DNA of 64,000 nt from Bradyrhizobium commune (GCF_015624505.1 NZ_CP061379.1:6200001-6264000); one strand, 5' to 3'. Numbered from the stretch's first letter, positions 35,109 to 44,642 are shown. Numbers and translations are program-made. The notes: generated by a model not told the origin, from the sequence alone.

Positions 35109-35787
35109 GGAGGCAATATCCGATGCCGCGGATGGTGTGGATCAGCGGATAGGCCTGGGCATCGTCGACCTTGCGGCGGACGCGCCCGACATAGACGTCG
35201 ATGATGTTGGTGGAGGGATCGAAATGCAGGTCCCAGACATGCTGAAGCAGCATCGCGCGGGAGACCACGCGGCCCTCGTTGCGGACGAGGTATTCGAGCA
35301 GCTGGAACTCGCGCGGCAGCAGCGGGATCTTGCGGCCGCGGCGGCTGGCGTTGCGCGCGATCAGGTCGACGGCGAGATCGCCGACCCTCAGGACGGTTTC
35401 CTTGGCGATGGTCTCGCTGCGGCGGCCGAGCGCCTCGAGGCGCGCCAGCAGCTCGACGAAGGAGAACGGCTTGACGAGGTAGTCGTCGCCGCCGGCGCGC
35501 AAACCGCGAACACGATCATCGACCTCGCCGAGTGCGGAGATGATCAGGAACGGCGCGGCGATGCCGTCATCGCGCAATTGCCGCATCACGGCGATGCCGT
35601 CGATGTCGGGCAGCATGCGGTCGATGGTGATCACGGCATAGTCGCGGGCGGCGCTGTGGCTCAGCGCCTCGCGGCCCGTGGCGGCGAGATCGACCTCGTA
35701 GCCGGAGGTCGTCAATTCCTCGACGAGCTGGCCTGCGGTTTCCGGATCGTCTTCGACGACCAGGATGCGGCGGTGACCTCCGGTCAT
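35095..35787 (-). CDS. OmpR/PhoB-family response regulator
   Basis: A 230-residue regulator. The receiver domain (8-120) has acidic pocket VVEDD and phospho-acceptor Asp56 in ITIDRMLPDIDG. The winged-helix DNA-binding domain (130-228) ends YVGRVRRKVDDAQAYPLIHT-type wing and RGIGYCLRAPG. It is first in the operon with the histidine kinase. The Gly/His-rich secreted protein gene lies directly upstream in the same orientation and may be a target or partner. Confidence 0.94.
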   Translation of the reverse strand: MTGGHRRILVVEDDPETAGQLVEELTTSGYEVDLAATGREALSHSAARDYAVITIDRMLPDIDGIAVMRQLRDDGIAAPFLIISALGEVDDRVRGLRAGGDDYLVKPFSFVELLARLEALGRRSETIAKETVLRVGDLAVDLIARNASRRGRKIPLLPREFQLLEYLVRNEGRVVSRAMLLQHVWDLHFDPSTNIIDVYVGRVRRKVDDAQAYPLIHTIRGIGYCLRAPG

Positions 35788-35884
35788 GACAAACTCCGCG
35801 CGACGATCGCCACCAGACTATCCCGTTCCGGGGCTGAGCGGAACCAGCTGGTGGCGATCGCGACAATGGTGCGGTCCGGCAATG

Positions 35885-36439
35885 CTAGTACCAGCCGTCT
35901 CCGCACACATTGACCCACTGCCACCCATAAGGCGTCCAGTTCCTGCGCCAGCAACCGTCGTCGTAATAATTGGCGTAGTAATAGGGCGCGCCGAACACGG
36001 CGAAACGGCGGTGGTGACGGAAGAAGAAGGCATGGCGGCCGATGAAGGGCCTGCCATGCCAGCCGGCGCCGGCGAAGCGCGGCCCGATCGCCGCATGCGC
36101 GAAGCGGGCGCTGCCGAAGGCAGGTCCGCTGAAGCCAGGTCCGCCGACATGAGCGAAGTGCGCGCCACCCATGCCAACGGCATGCATGCCGCCGAAGCCA
36201 CCTGCGTGCATGCCGCCCATGCCACCGCCGTGCATGCCGCCCATGCCGCCCATGCCGCCGCCAGCGAAGTGCCCGCCACCGCCGAAGCCGCCGCCGTGGC
36301 CTCCACCACCGCCGCCGAAGCCGCCGCCGCCGTGACCTCCACCACCACCGCCGCCACCTCGGGCCAGCACGGGTGAAGCTAGCGCCATCACTGCGACGAT
36401 CGTCGCCGCGGTGAGACCTTTGAGAAGCCTGTTGTTCAT
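35885..36439 (-). CDS. Secreted Gly/His/Met-rich low-complexity protein
   Basis: A 184-residue protein with a clear signal peptide (residues 1-26, ending PVLA). Residues 28-100 are almost entirely Gly with His, Met, Phe and Ala (for example HGGGFGGGGHFAGGG and MGGMHGGGMGGMHAGG). The C-terminal part is aromatic and basic (HAFFFRHHRRFAVFGAPYYY) with two cysteines, ending GWQWVNVCGDGWY. A strong AAGGAGG site precedes ATG 36439. His/Met clusters could bind metal; function is unknown. Such proteins are frequent in Bradyrhizobium envelopes. Confidence 0.82.
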   Translation of the reverse strand: MNNRLLKGLTAATIVAVMALASPVLARGGGGGGGGHGGGGFGGGGGGHGGGFGGGGHFAGGGMGGMGGMHGGGMGGMHAGGFGGMHAVGMGGAHFAHVGGPGFSGPAFGSARFAHAAIGPRFAGAGWHGRPFIGRHAFFFRHHRRFAVFGAPYYYANYYDDGCWRRNWTPYGWQWVNVCGDGWY

Positions 36440-36559
36440 CGAACCATCCTCCTTGCAGTGCGGCGGTGACCGCGCCGCACGAGGACGATCAGATGAGGAG
36501 AAGGAGCCCCCTCCTTCAACTTACAAATGCGCCAGATTCTGACGCGGGTGTTAGAGATC

Positions 36560-38896
36560 CTAGGCGCGCTTGCCGCCGTTCTTCTCCGCCGCGCGGCGCA
36601 TTGCCTCGGCGAGCGCGCCGCCGTCGGAGGATTCCTGCTTGCGCGGGGCCGACGACGTCATGCGGCTGCTGTTGCGCGAGCTGTTGTCGCGCTGCATGCC
36701 GGGGGCGTCCTTCTTGGCGCCGACCTCGTCATCGAGCCGCAGGGTCAGCGAGATGCGCTTGCGGGCGACCTCGAAGTCCAGCACCTTGACCTTGACGATG
36801 TCGCCGGGCTTCACCACCTCGCGCGGATCCTTGATGAAGGTCTTCGACATCGCCGAGATGTGCACGAGACCGTCCTGGTGCACGCCGATGTCGACGAAGG
36901 CGCCGAAGGCGGCGACGTTGGTGACGGTGCCCTCGAGGATCATGCCCTTCTTGAGGTGCTTGATCTCCTCGACCCCGTCCATGAACACCGCGGCCTTGAA
37001 CGCCGGGCGCGGATCGCGGCCGGGCTTTTCGAGCTCGCGCAAAATGTCCGTCACGGTCGGCAGACCAAAGGTCTCATCGACGAAATCCTTCGGCTTCAGC
37101 GTGCGCACGATGTCGCTGCTACCGATCAGCGCCTTGATGTCGCTCTTGGTGGCGCTGAGGATGCGGCGCACCACCGGATAGGCTTCCGGATGCACGCCGG
37201 AGGCGTCGAGCGGGTCCTCGCCGCCGAGGATGCGCAGGAAGCCGGCGCACTGCTCGAACGCCTTCGGGCCGAGCCGCGGCACCTCCTTGAGCGCCTTGCG
37301 CGACTTGAACGGGCCGTTGGCGTCGCGATGCGCCACGATGCTCGAGGCCAGGCCGGAGCCGACGCCCGACACACGCGCCAGCAGCGGCGCGGAGGCGGTA
37401 TTGACGTCGACGCCGACCGCGTTCACGCAATCTTCGACCACGGCATCGAGCGATTTCGCCAGCTTGGCCTGGCCGAGATCGTGCTGATACTGGCCGACGC
37501 CGATCGCCTTGGGCTCGATCTTGACGAGCTCGGCGAGCGGATCCTGGAGCCGGCGGGCGATCGAGACCGCGCCGCGCAGGGTGACGTCGAGATCAGGCAA
37601 TTCCTCCGAGGCGAAGGCAGACGCCGAATAGACCGACGCGCCCGCTTCCGACACCACGATCTTGGACATCTTCAGCTCGGCGAGCCCCTTGACGAGATCG
37701 CCCGCGAGCTTGTCGGTTTCGCGCGAGGCCGTGCCGTTGCCGATCGCGATCAGCTCGACGCGATGCTTCAGCGCGAGCTTGCCGAGGATCGCGAGCGCCT
37801 CGTTCCACTGCCGCTGCGGCTCGTGCGGATAGATCACGGCGGTATCGACCACCTTGCCGGTCGCGTCGGTGACGGCAACCTTGACGCCGGTGCGATAGCC
37901 GGGATCAAGACCCATGGTGGCGCGGGTGCCGGCGGGCGCCGCCAGCAGCAGGTCGCGTAAATTCGAAGCGAATACGCGCACGGCCTCGGTCTCGGCCGCG
38001 TTCCACAGCCGCATGCGCAGATCGATGTTGAGATGCACCTGGATCTTGGTGCGCCAGGCCCAGCGCACGGTGTCGATCAGCCAGCGGTCGCCGGCGCGCT
38101 TGAGGTCGGCGATGCCGAACCGCTTCATGATCTTCAGCTCATAGGCGCCCGGCACGCCCGCCGGCGGCGCTTCGGCCTCGGCCTGAATCTGGAGATCGAG
38201 GATCTCTTCCTTCTCGCCGCGGAACATCGCGAGGATGCGGTGCGACGGCAGCTTTGTCAGCGGCTCGGAGAATTCAAAATAGTCGGCGAACTTTTCGCCC
38301 TCGGTCTTCTTGCCGTCGCGCACTTTCGACGCCATGCGCGCATTGGTCCACATCTCCTCGCGCAACGCGCCGATCAAATCGGCGTCCTCGTCGAAGCGTT
38401 CGACCAGGATGGCGCGGGCACCGTCCAGCGCAGCGGCAGCGTCCGCAACGCCCTTCTCGGCGTTGATGAAGTTCTCCGCCACGACCTTCGGATCGTTGGC
38501 GGGCTCGGCCATCAGCCGATTGGCGAGCGGCTCGAGGCCGGCCTCCTTGGCGATCTCGGCCTTGGTGCGGCGCTTCGGCTTGAACGGCAGGTAGATGTCT
38601 TCGAGGCGTGCCTTGCTGTCGGCGGCGAGAATGGAGGCCTCTAACGCGGCATCGAGCTTGCCCTGCTCGCGAACCGATTCGAGGATCGCCTTGCGGCGGT
38701 CTTCGAGCTCGCGCAGATACACCAGGCGCTCCTCCAGAGTGCGCAATTGCGCGTCGTCGAGCGCACCGGTCGCTTCCTTGCGGTAGCGGGCGATGAAGGG
38801 AACCGTGGCGCCGCCGTCGAGCAACGTCACCGCCGCCTCGACCTGCTCCGAGCGAACCCCAAGCTCCTGCGCAATTTTCTGGTTGATATTCGCCAC
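36560..38896 (-). CDS. tex: Tex, transcription accessory / RNA-binding protein
   Basis: A 778-residue protein with the full Tex architecture: N-terminal helical Tex domain (1-190), YqgF-like RNase H fold (from about residue 325, [15 protein letters not shown]), helix-hairpin-helix region (about 500-560, [19 protein letters not shown]), and the S1 RNA-binding domain (about 648-720, [20 protein letters not shown]). The tail from about 725 is basic and disordered. Tex binds nucleic acid and associates with transcription; it affects toxin and stress genes in several bacteria. Start is GTG 38896 preceded by GAGGG. Confidence 0.96.
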   Translation of the reverse strand: MANINQKIAQELGVRSEQVEAAVTLLDGGATVPFIARYRKEATGALDDAQLRTLEERLVYLRELEDRRKAILESVREQGKLDAALEASILAADSKARLEDIYLPFKPKRRTKAEIAKEAGLEPLANRLMAEPANDPKVVAENFINAEKGVADAAAALDGARAILVERFDEDADLIGALREEMWTNARMASKVRDGKKTEGEKFADYFEFSEPLTKLPSHRILAMFRGEKEEILDLQIQAEAEAPPAGVPGAYELKIMKRFGIADLKRAGDRWLIDTVRWAWRTKIQVHLNIDLRMRLWNAAETEAVRVFASNLRDLLLAAPAGTRATMGLDPGYRTGVKVAVTDATGKVVDTAVIYPHEPQRQWNEALAILGKLALKHRVELIAIGNGTASRETDKLAGDLVKGLAELKMSKIVVSEAGASVYSASAFASEELPDLDVTLRGAVSIARRLQDPLAELVKIEPKAIGVGQYQHDLGQAKLAKSLDAVVEDCVNAVGVDVNTASAPLLARVSGVGSGLASSIVAHRDANGPFKSRKALKEVPRLGPKAFEQCAGFLRILGGEDPLDASGVHPEAYPVVRRILSATKSDIKALIGSSDIVRTLKPKDFVDETFGLPTVTDILRELEKPGRDPRPAFKAAVFMDGVEEIKHLKKGMILEGTVTNVAAFGAFVDIGVHQDGLVHISAMSKTFIKDPREVVKPGDIVKVKVLDFEVARKRISLTLRLDDEVGAKKDAPGMQRDNSSRNSSRMTSSAPRKQESSDGGALAEAMRRAAEKNGGKRA

Positions 38897-39080
38897 GCGA
38901 GAATCCCTCTATTCCAAGCACGCACCCCGTACCGAAACCCGGCCGGGGGGACGCCGCTTATGGACCAACCGAGGTTGATTCATCAAGATGCGGCGCGCAA
39001 CCGTCGACAAGGGATTTTTTTGTTGACGCGATGCGATCTCGCCACATTCGTGGGGGTGGCGCGGGCCGCGGTCATTATTG

Positions 39081-39219
39081 CTCGTGTCCCGGACGCGCTG
39101 CAGCGCGAAGCGACGCGGCGCAGAGCCGGGACCCAGAAGGCGATACGGCACGCGGCGAGATGGGCCCCGGCTCTGCAGCGCACCGCCCAAGTGGCGCTGC
39201 GCTGCGTCCGGGGCACGAG
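39081..39219. repeat. Inverted repeat downstream region of tex
   Basis: Arms of 16 bases at 39081-39096 and 39204-39219 (beginning CTCGTGTCCCGG and ending CCGGGGCACGAG) pair with a single G-T wobble. The interior is full of smaller GC-rich stems (for example CTGCAGCGC and its relatives). It is similar in design to, but different in sequence from, the other long palindromes in the window. Confidence 0.7.
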
Positions 39220-39335
39220 AGGAGAATGAGGCGCATACTTCCTCCACATCGTCGTCCTCCAGTTCGCATTCAAATCGCAGACACACCTTCGCCTTCTCGC
39301 GGCTCAATTCGCCCGAGCTTTGCTTCGTCGCGTTA

Positions 39336-39466
39336 CCCTCTGATCCAAGAGGGCGCAGGGAAGACCGGGTGCTGACCTCGCACCCGCGGTCTGCTGCGCG
39401 AAAGGTAGCGCAAAGAGACCGCACAGCAGCATACAGGTGGTGCCAATCACTCGGCCTTCCCTGCGC
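39336..39466. ncRNA. Predicted cloverleaf-like structured element
   Basis: Within a longer repeat, an 11-bp perfect closing stem (39353-39363 with 39456-39466) continues inward after one mismatch for 3 more pairs. It encloses three hairpins: GGTGC/GCACC with a 7-base loop (39368-39384), GCGGTCT/AGACCGC (39386-39392 with 39416-39422) capped by TGCGC/GCGCA, and a short GGTG/CACT stem (39436-39451). A perfect CCCTCT/AGAGGG hairpin (39336-39353) abuts it. It is not a tRNA: arms and loops do not fit and there is no TTCGA arm. Strand and transcription are unknown. Confidence 0.5.
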
Positions 39467-39951
39467 GATGGTCGGACGGCTTATGCCGTGCTCTCCCGGG
39501 AGCCGAACTTTCCTTCTGGCCTCCCTCACCCCGCGAATTGACGATGCCGTCTGCCCGGTTGGGCTCGCGCACATCTCCGCGAAAGGCTTGACCGTAGCAA
39601 CGACGGCCAGGACCACACGGTTTTGCCGTACGCACGGCCCGCCGTTTTCGCCGCAGTTTTCCCGGCCCTGTCGACGGAGCCGGAAACTTACAGGCGAGAC
39701 GAGCCTTGCAGCGCCGTTCGTCCGCACGCGGTTTCGGGCTCACAGGGACTACCCGCCCTGCCCGCACCTCTCGCACCCGACGCTGCCCGCGTCCACCGCA
39801 AGCCCGGCTCGCAATCAAGACGACACGAGATCGCCCCTCAAGGATGAGCCGGGATACCGCGACACATACGCCAATTCCGAATTTCTGTAAAGTCGAATAT
39901 TTTTATGCAGGCGGGTTGACAGGTTTTGCAGATGTTTTGCCCGTCGGGCCC

Positions 39952-39986
39952 GTAGCCCGGATGGAGCGCAACGCAATCCGGGCTAC
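39952..39986. repeat. REP-like hairpin
   Basis: Perfect 11-bp stem GTAGCCCGGAT/ATCCGGGCTAC around a 13-base loop. The sequence type, with GCCCGGATGGAGCGCAA, is one I know as a widespread short palindromic repeat in rhizobial and other proteobacterial genomes. Confidence 0.75.
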
Positions 39987-40073
39987 TGCACCAACCCGCT
40001 GCATCTTGACATATGCCCCCGTTCCACGGCTGGTTGACACGCCGGACCACCGAACTCCATGTAAGGACCAGAC

Positions 40074-41180
40074 ATGCGGACGACAACGGTCGGCGTCATC
40101 AGGATCGCCACCACGGGCCCTGGCGACGTCTCCGGCCTCATGGCCATGATCGGCTCCGGCGCAATCGATCCGGCAGCGATTTTGGCCATCCTCGGCAAGA
40201 CCGAGGGCAATGGCGGCGTCAACGACTTTACCCGCGAATATGCCGTGGCGGCGCTGTGCACGGCGTTGGCGCCAAAGCTCGGCCTGACGCCGCACGAGGT
40301 CGAGCAGCGGATCGCCTTCGTGATGTCCGGCGGCACCGAGGGCGTGCTGAGCCCGCACATCACAGTGTTCACGCGGCAGGAGGTCGCTCAGCGGCCGGCT
40401 GGTATCTCCGGCAAGCGGATGAGCATCGGCATGGCACACACGCGAGATTTTCTGCCTGAGGAGCTCGGCCGCACGGCACAGATCGCGGAGACGGCCAAGG
40501 CCGTGAGCGCCGCGATGGCGGATGCCGGCATCGCTGACGTTGCCGACGTCCATTTCGTCCAGATCAAGTGCCCGCTGCTCACCAGCGACCGCGTCGAGGC
40601 AGCAGCCGGGCGCGGCAAAAAGACGGCGACGACGAGCGCTTACACCTCGATGGCCTATTCGCGCGGCGCCTCCGCACTCGGCGTTGCGGTCGCGCTTGGT
40701 GAGATCGGCTCCGACATCCGCGACGAGGACGTGCTGCGGCGCTACGATCTGTTCTCGAAGGTCGCCTCCACCTCTTCCGGTATCGAGCTGATGCACAACG
40801 TCGTCATCGTGCTCGGCAACTCCGCAGCTTCAGCGAGCGAGTTCGAGATCGGGCACGCCGTGATGGACGATGCCATCGATGCGCCGGCGGTGATGGCGGC
40901 ATTGAAGAGCGTCGGGTTTGGTGCAGATCCGCAGCCGGGCCGCGAGCTCGTCAACATCTTCGCCAAGGCCGAGGCCTCGCCGAACGGCGCCGTGCGCGGC
41001 TTCCGCCACACCATGCTGGAGGACACCGACATCAGCTCGACGCGCCACGCCCGCGCAGCCGTCGGTGGATTGATCGCGGGCCTTGCCGGCACCGGCGCGG
41101 TCTACGTCTCCGGAGGTGCCGAGCACCAGGGCCCCGCCGGCGGCGGCCCGGTCGCGGTGATCGCGCGGCTGAAGCATTAG
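40074..41180 (+). CDS. Cyanuric acid hydrolase / barbiturase family ring-opening amidohydrolase
   Basis: A 368-residue enzyme of the AtzD/TrzD/barbiturase family, built from three repeated domains that each give a Ser-Lys pair. All six are visible: Lys42 (GKTEGNG) and Ser85 (MSGGTEG), Lys165 (QIKCP) and Ser235 (STSSGIE), Lys298 (FAKAE) and Ser346 (VSGGAEHQG). The reaction is hydrolytic opening of cyanuric acid or barbituric acid. Positions fit cyanuric acid hydrolases closely, but the sequence alone does not settle which ring is used. AAGGA precedes ATG 40074. The amidase gene follows in the same orientation. Confidence 0.93.
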   Translation: MRTTTVGVIRIATTGPGDVSGLMAMIGSGAIDPAAILAILGKTEGNGGVNDFTREYAVAALCTALAPKLGLTPHEVEQRIAFVMSGGTEGVLSPHITVFTRQEVAQRPAGISGKRMSIGMAHTRDFLPEELGRTAQIAETAKAVSAAMADAGIADVADVHFVQIKCPLLTSDRVEAAAGRGKKTATTSAYTSMAYSRGASALGVAVALGEIGSDIRDEDVLRRYDLFSKVASTSSGIELMHNVVIVLGNSAASASEFEIGHAVMDDAIDAPAVMAALKSVGFGADPQPGRELVNIFAKAEASPNGAVRGFRHTMLEDTDISSTRHARAAVGGLIAGLAGTGAVYVSGGAEHQGPAGGGPVAVIARLKH

Positions 41181-41288
41181 CGCGGCGACCCCTCCGCCCG
41201 GCGCAACCCTGCCCTTCGCGCCGGCTCAGTTGATTCACGCGGGCCCATGCGAAAAAGGTGACTCCGCACTTTAGGGGATTTTGACTTC

Positions 41289-42758
41289 ATGACTTTGCCG
41301 ATGAGCTGGAACGAATGGGCGCAGCACGATGGCGTCGGGCTGGCGGGACGCGTCCGCAAGGGTGAACTGACGCCGAAGGAATTGGCACGTCAGGCCACTG
41401 CTGCCGTCGCCAAGGTCAATCCCACCCTGTCCGGCGTGGTCGAGCTGTTCGAGGACGTGATCGCCGATCCCGCCAAGGACGGCGCCAATCTCGCCGGCCC
41501 ATTCGCCGGCCTGCCCTTCCTGATGAAGGATCTCGGCCCGACCATGAAGGGCCGGCTCCAGGAGATGGGCTCGCTCCTGATGCGCGGCAATCGCACCGCC
41601 GCCGACACGTTCCTCACCGGAAAATTCCGTCAGGCCGGCCTCAATCTGATCGGACGCACGACGACGCCGGAATTCGGCGTGTGCTCTTCGGCCGACAATC
41701 CGGCGGTCTATGTCACCCGCAATCCCTGGAACACCGACTACACCACCTGCGGCTCGTCGGCGGGCAGCGCCGCGATGGTCGCGGCCGGCGTGGTGCCGAT
41801 CGCGCACGCGACCGATGGCGGTGGCTCGATCCGCATTCCCGCCGGCGTCAACGGCAATATTGGTTTGAAAGTCTCGCGCGGCGTGTTCTCGCTGGCGCCG
41901 TACATGTCCGACCTCACCGGCCTGGTCTCGATCCAGGGCTGCCAGTCGCGCTCGGTGCGCGACACCGCCGCCTTCGTCGATCACGCCCGCGGGCCCGCGC
42001 CCGGCGAGTTCATGCCGTTCTGGACCACGGCGCAGCCTTATTCCGAGATGATCAAGCGCGATCCGGGCAAGCTTCGCATCGCGCTGTCCCACACCTGGGG
42101 CGACTACACCGCGACGCCCGAGATCGCCGCCGAGCTGGAGAAGACCGGCAAGTTCCTCGAAGGCCTCGGCCATCACGTCGACTATGCGTTGCCCGAGCTC
42201 GACTTCCGCGCCGCCTTCGCGGCGCAAACCACCTGCTACATCTCGAATTTTTCGGTCGTGATCTCCAACATGCTGACCGCACGCGGACTGGAGCGGCCGC
42301 CGGAGGATTTGATCGAGCCGATGAACATCCGGATCTGGGAGGCCGGGCTCAACACCAGCTTTGCCGACCGGGCCAAGATGCAAGCCGTGTTCAACACGAC
42401 GTCGCGCGGCTTCGGCAGCTTCTTCGAGCAGTGGGACGTGATCCTGACGCCGATCACGGCGCTGCCGACGCCGAAGGTCGGCACGAAGGAATATCTCACC
42501 ATCTCCGACAACCCCGATGTGCTCGACTGGTTCGGCAATCTCTGGCGCTTCTTCGCCTTTACGCCGCTCGCCAATCTCTGCGGCATGCCGGCGATCTCGA
42601 TGCCGATGGCCGCGCAAGGGCACGACCTGCCGCTCGGCATCCAGGCGATCGGGAAGCAGGCCAATGACGGCCTGCTGCTGCAACTCGCAGCCCAGATCGA
42701 GCGCGCGCTCGACGGCAAGTGGAACGGCGGCAAAAGGCCGAAGGTGCATGTGAGCTGA
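41289..42758 (+). CDS. Amidase-signature enzyme, NylA-like
   Basis: A 489-residue serine hydrolase with the Ser-cisSer-Lys triad: Lys80 in LPFLMKDLG, cis-Ser157 in TCGSSAGSAA and nucleophile Ser180 in DGGGSIRIPAG. Overall sequence and spacing resemble 6-aminohexanoate cyclic-dimer hydrolase (NylA). Next to a cyanuric acid/barbiturate ring-opening enzyme it could hydrolyse the released ureido or amide product, such as biuret; that is inference from context. It starts 109 bases after the upstream stop, so co-transcription is possible but not certain. Confidence 0.9.
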   Translation: MTLPMSWNEWAQHDGVGLAGRVRKGELTPKELARQATAAVAKVNPTLSGVVELFEDVIADPAKDGANLAGPFAGLPFLMKDLGPTMKGRLQEMGSLLMRGNRTAADTFLTGKFRQAGLNLIGRTTTPEFGVCSSADNPAVYVTRNPWNTDYTTCGSSAGSAAMVAAGVVPIAHATDGGGSIRIPAGVNGNIGLKVSRGVFSLAPYMSDLTGLVSIQGCQSRSVRDTAAFVDHARGPAPGEFMPFWTTAQPYSEMIKRDPGKLRIALSHTWGDYTATPEIAAELEKTGKFLEGLGHHVDYALPELDFRAAFAAQTTCYISNFSVVISNMLTARGLERPPEDLIEPMNIRIWEAGLNTSFADRAKMQAVFNTTSRGFGSFFEQWDVILTPITALPTPKVGTKEYLTISDNPDVLDWFGNLWRFFAFTPLANLCGMPAISMPMAAQGHDLPLGIQAIGKQANDGLLLQLAAQIERALDGKWNGGKRPKVHVS

Positions 42759-42769
42759 GGACGAGCGAC

Positions 42770-43999
42770 CTACTGCTCGCCCTTGCCCACGCCTCGCGCG
42801 ATCGCCCTGTCAGAGCGTCCGCGCGAGATGCCATGATCCTCGAGCAGACGCGCCGCCGGGCTTCGCGTTTCGGCAAAGATCGCGACAAGCGCATTGGCAC
42901 CGGTCACCGCGGCAAAACCCACCTCCTGGGCAAGGAACGCGGCGCTCTGATCGACACGCTTGAACGCCGCAGTAGGCTCGGCGCTCCCGGTCTCGATCAC
43001 GGTGTGCTTGAGCTCGTTGTCGAGATATTGCACGAGGCCCTGGCTCAACCGGCCAAGATCGGCATCGCAGGCGCGCATCACCGCGGAGGCTTCCGCATCA
43101 TCGATCAGCGCGAGCAGCAAATGCTCCAGCGTCGCGTATTGATGGCGGCGCCGATCGGCATGATCGAGCGCCTGCCGTTTCGTCGCCGCGTAATTTGCCG
43201 ACACTGGGCGCTGCGACGCATTAAGGAGCGCCTCGATCCGTTCGAGCCGCGTCATGGGATCGAGCGTCGCCAACAGCTCGTATTTGTCCCTGACGGATAA
43301 CTTCATCCGCGCCGCGACGGTATCCGCGATCTGCCCGGGATCGCGGGTCTGATCAAAGAACAGCCAGATGTCCGGCACGAGAATTCCATGCGCCGCCGTA
43401 TAGTCCTGGAAGCGCTGATAGATCCGTCGGATCAGATCCCTTGCATCGCGGCTCGCGCCTTCGCTGACATCAGCGACCTCCGCCCGATAGGCGACCGTTT
43501 CGGCGTCAAAGCTGCGTAGCGCAACGCGCCGAAGGCCGCGCGTCAGCACCCTGAACGTGCCATCGGCAAGCGGATCGAGTTCGAGCAGTTGGGCCAGGAT
43601 GCCGATCTCGTAGACATCGGAAAACCGGGGATCATCGACGGCCGACTCTCGCTGGATCGCCACCACGATCTCCCGCCCACCTTCGAACGCCTGGTTCAGG
43701 GCCCGGACGGTCCTCTCGCGGCCCACGAACAGCGGGTAAGTCGCATTCGGAAACGGAACGAGATCGCGCAACGGAATGGCCGGATAGACCGCCGTTGTCG
43801 TCGTTTTCAATAGTGCCGCCGGCACAATCGCATCACGCCGCTCGGCGTGGAGCAGCGCCGACAACGTGTTCCAGTCGGCAACGCCGAGCATTCTCGACAC
43901 CAGCTCCAGGCTCTCGCTGTGGCTGATGGTGACGGCCTTGGTGGTCAGGGATTCGCGCAGGGTCTGCGCCATAGCCTTGGCATCGCGAAAATCGCGCAT
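42770..43999 (-). CDS. Fusion of LON substrate-binding domain and ClpA-type N-domain, no ATPase or protease
   Basis: A 409-residue protein with three parts. Residues 1-55 resemble the small glyoxalase-related module often found at N-termini in alphaproteobacteria (SHSESLELVSRMLGVADWN). Residues 73-265 are a LON N-terminal substrate-binding domain (AIPLRDLVPFPNATYPLFVG, VLTRGLRRV). Residues 270-400 are a ClpA N-domain with both repeats (HQYATLEHLLLALIDD and TGANALVAIFAE). There are no Walker motifs, no Ser-Lys dyad and no ClpP-binding loop. It should recognise substrates or adaptors of AAA+ proteases without degrading them. AGAGGA precedes ATG 43999. Confidence 0.88.
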   Translation of the reverse strand: MRDFRDAKAMAQTLRESLTTKAVTISHSESLELVSRMLGVADWNTLSALLHAERRDAIVPAALLKTTTTAVYPAIPLRDLVPFPNATYPLFVGRERTVRALNQAFEGGREIVVAIQRESAVDDPRFSDVYEIGILAQLLELDPLADGTFRVLTRGLRRVALRSFDAETVAYRAEVADVSEGASRDARDLIRRIYQRFQDYTAAHGILVPDIWLFFDQTRDPGQIADTVAARMKLSVRDKYELLATLDPMTRLERIEALLNASQRPVSANYAATKRQALDHADRRRHQYATLEHLLLALIDDAEASAVMRACDADLGRLSQGLVQYLDNELKHTVIETGSAEPTAAFKRVDQSAAFLAQEVGFAAVTGANALVAIFAETRSPAARLLEDHGISRGRSDRAIARGVGKGEQ

Positions 44000-44179
44000 C
44001 GGTTCGTCCTCTGCATGAGCGATCCAGGTGTGTCAGGTGGTTGCGTTGCTGACCCGGTCGCTCGGGCAAAGGGGGCCGATCAAGGGCTCGATACGTTCAC
44101 CATCCACGAAGGGGCAACCGGCAGGTCGTATCAACCTGCGTGAAAATTGGCGCAAAGACAGCGTCGTGTCAATTGCCGC

Positions 44180-44497
44180 TCAGTTCTTCACCGCCGGAAT
44201 CTCCTCCGTCGGCTGCTGCTGCCCCAGCTTGAACATCGCCAGCGCCTTGTCGAGCGCTTCGCGCAGGGCAAGTGCGGCGGCCGGGCTGCAACGCAGATGC
44301 GCGGTCTGAACCACATCGACCCGCACGGCGGCGCCGACCGGCAGCAGCAGGTTGGCCGCGAGCTCGATCTGGATCGCGCCGTTGTGGTGGCCGAAGCAGG
44401 AGGCGCCGTCGAAATAGATGATCGGTGCCCGCTCGGAGCTGGAGCTCGAAATGGTGACGGGCCCCAGGTTGGCGGCGGGTGTTTCGGGGTCGGCCAT
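44180..44497 (-). CDS. Conserved-type hypothetical protein, 105 residues
   Basis: A small soluble protein. An N-terminal segment IIYFDGASCFGHHNGAIQIELAANLL reads as beta strands, followed by LLPVGAAVRVDVVQTAHLRC and a helix ALALREALDKALAMFKLGQQ. The pattern resembles small proteins that share the sentence 'function unknown' in rhizobia. GAGGAGT precedes ATG 44497; longer frames upstream lack such a site. It diverges from the thioesterase gene. Confidence 0.75.
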   Translation of the reverse strand: MADPETPAANLGPVTISSSSSERAPIIYFDGASCFGHHNGAIQIELAANLLLPVGAAVRVDVVQTAHLRCSPAAALALREALDKALAMFKLGQQQPTEEIPAVKN

Positions 44498-44642
44498 GGG
44501 ATACTCCTCGAGGGGCAGGGAACCAACGTCCACCATCGTTGCTTCGGCCGGCCCTGTCGAGGCCAAACAGCCCTGCAAGCCTGCCGTGCGGCGATGCATG
44601 CGAGGTTTTGCGCAGCACGCGTCACTGGTCTAGAACATCACC

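Larger units (their letters stand above)
38897..40073. repeat. 1.18-kb non-coding region with several structured repeats
   Basis: No credible gene lies between tex and the cyanuric acid hydrolase-like gene. From left to right there are an inverted repeat (39081-39219), a roughly 540-base element with many nested stems (39290-39850, described separately), and a hairpin (39952-39986). Several open frames cross the region on both strands but follow the palindromes, have no ribosome binding sites and no recognisable domains. The promoter for the downstream gene is probably in the last 60 bases; TTGACA occurs at 40007 and 40034 without a good -10 partner. Confidence 0.7.

Noticed and set aside
39353..39466. 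A tRNA or tRNA-like gene
   Set aside because: The outline is a cloverleaf, but the closing stem is far too long, no T-arm sequence, no 3' CCA and no anticodon loop of normal size are present.
39078..39890. A 270-codon open frame, and overlapping frames on both strands, across the tex downstream region
   Set aside because: They run through inverted repeats and the cloverleaf-like element, have no ribosome binding site or recognisable domain, and their composition follows the repeats. I treat the region as non-coding.
42770..43999. A Lon protease
   Set aside because: Only the N-terminal substrate-binding domain is present; Walker motifs and the Ser-Lys dyad are absent and the rest is a ClpA-type N-domain.
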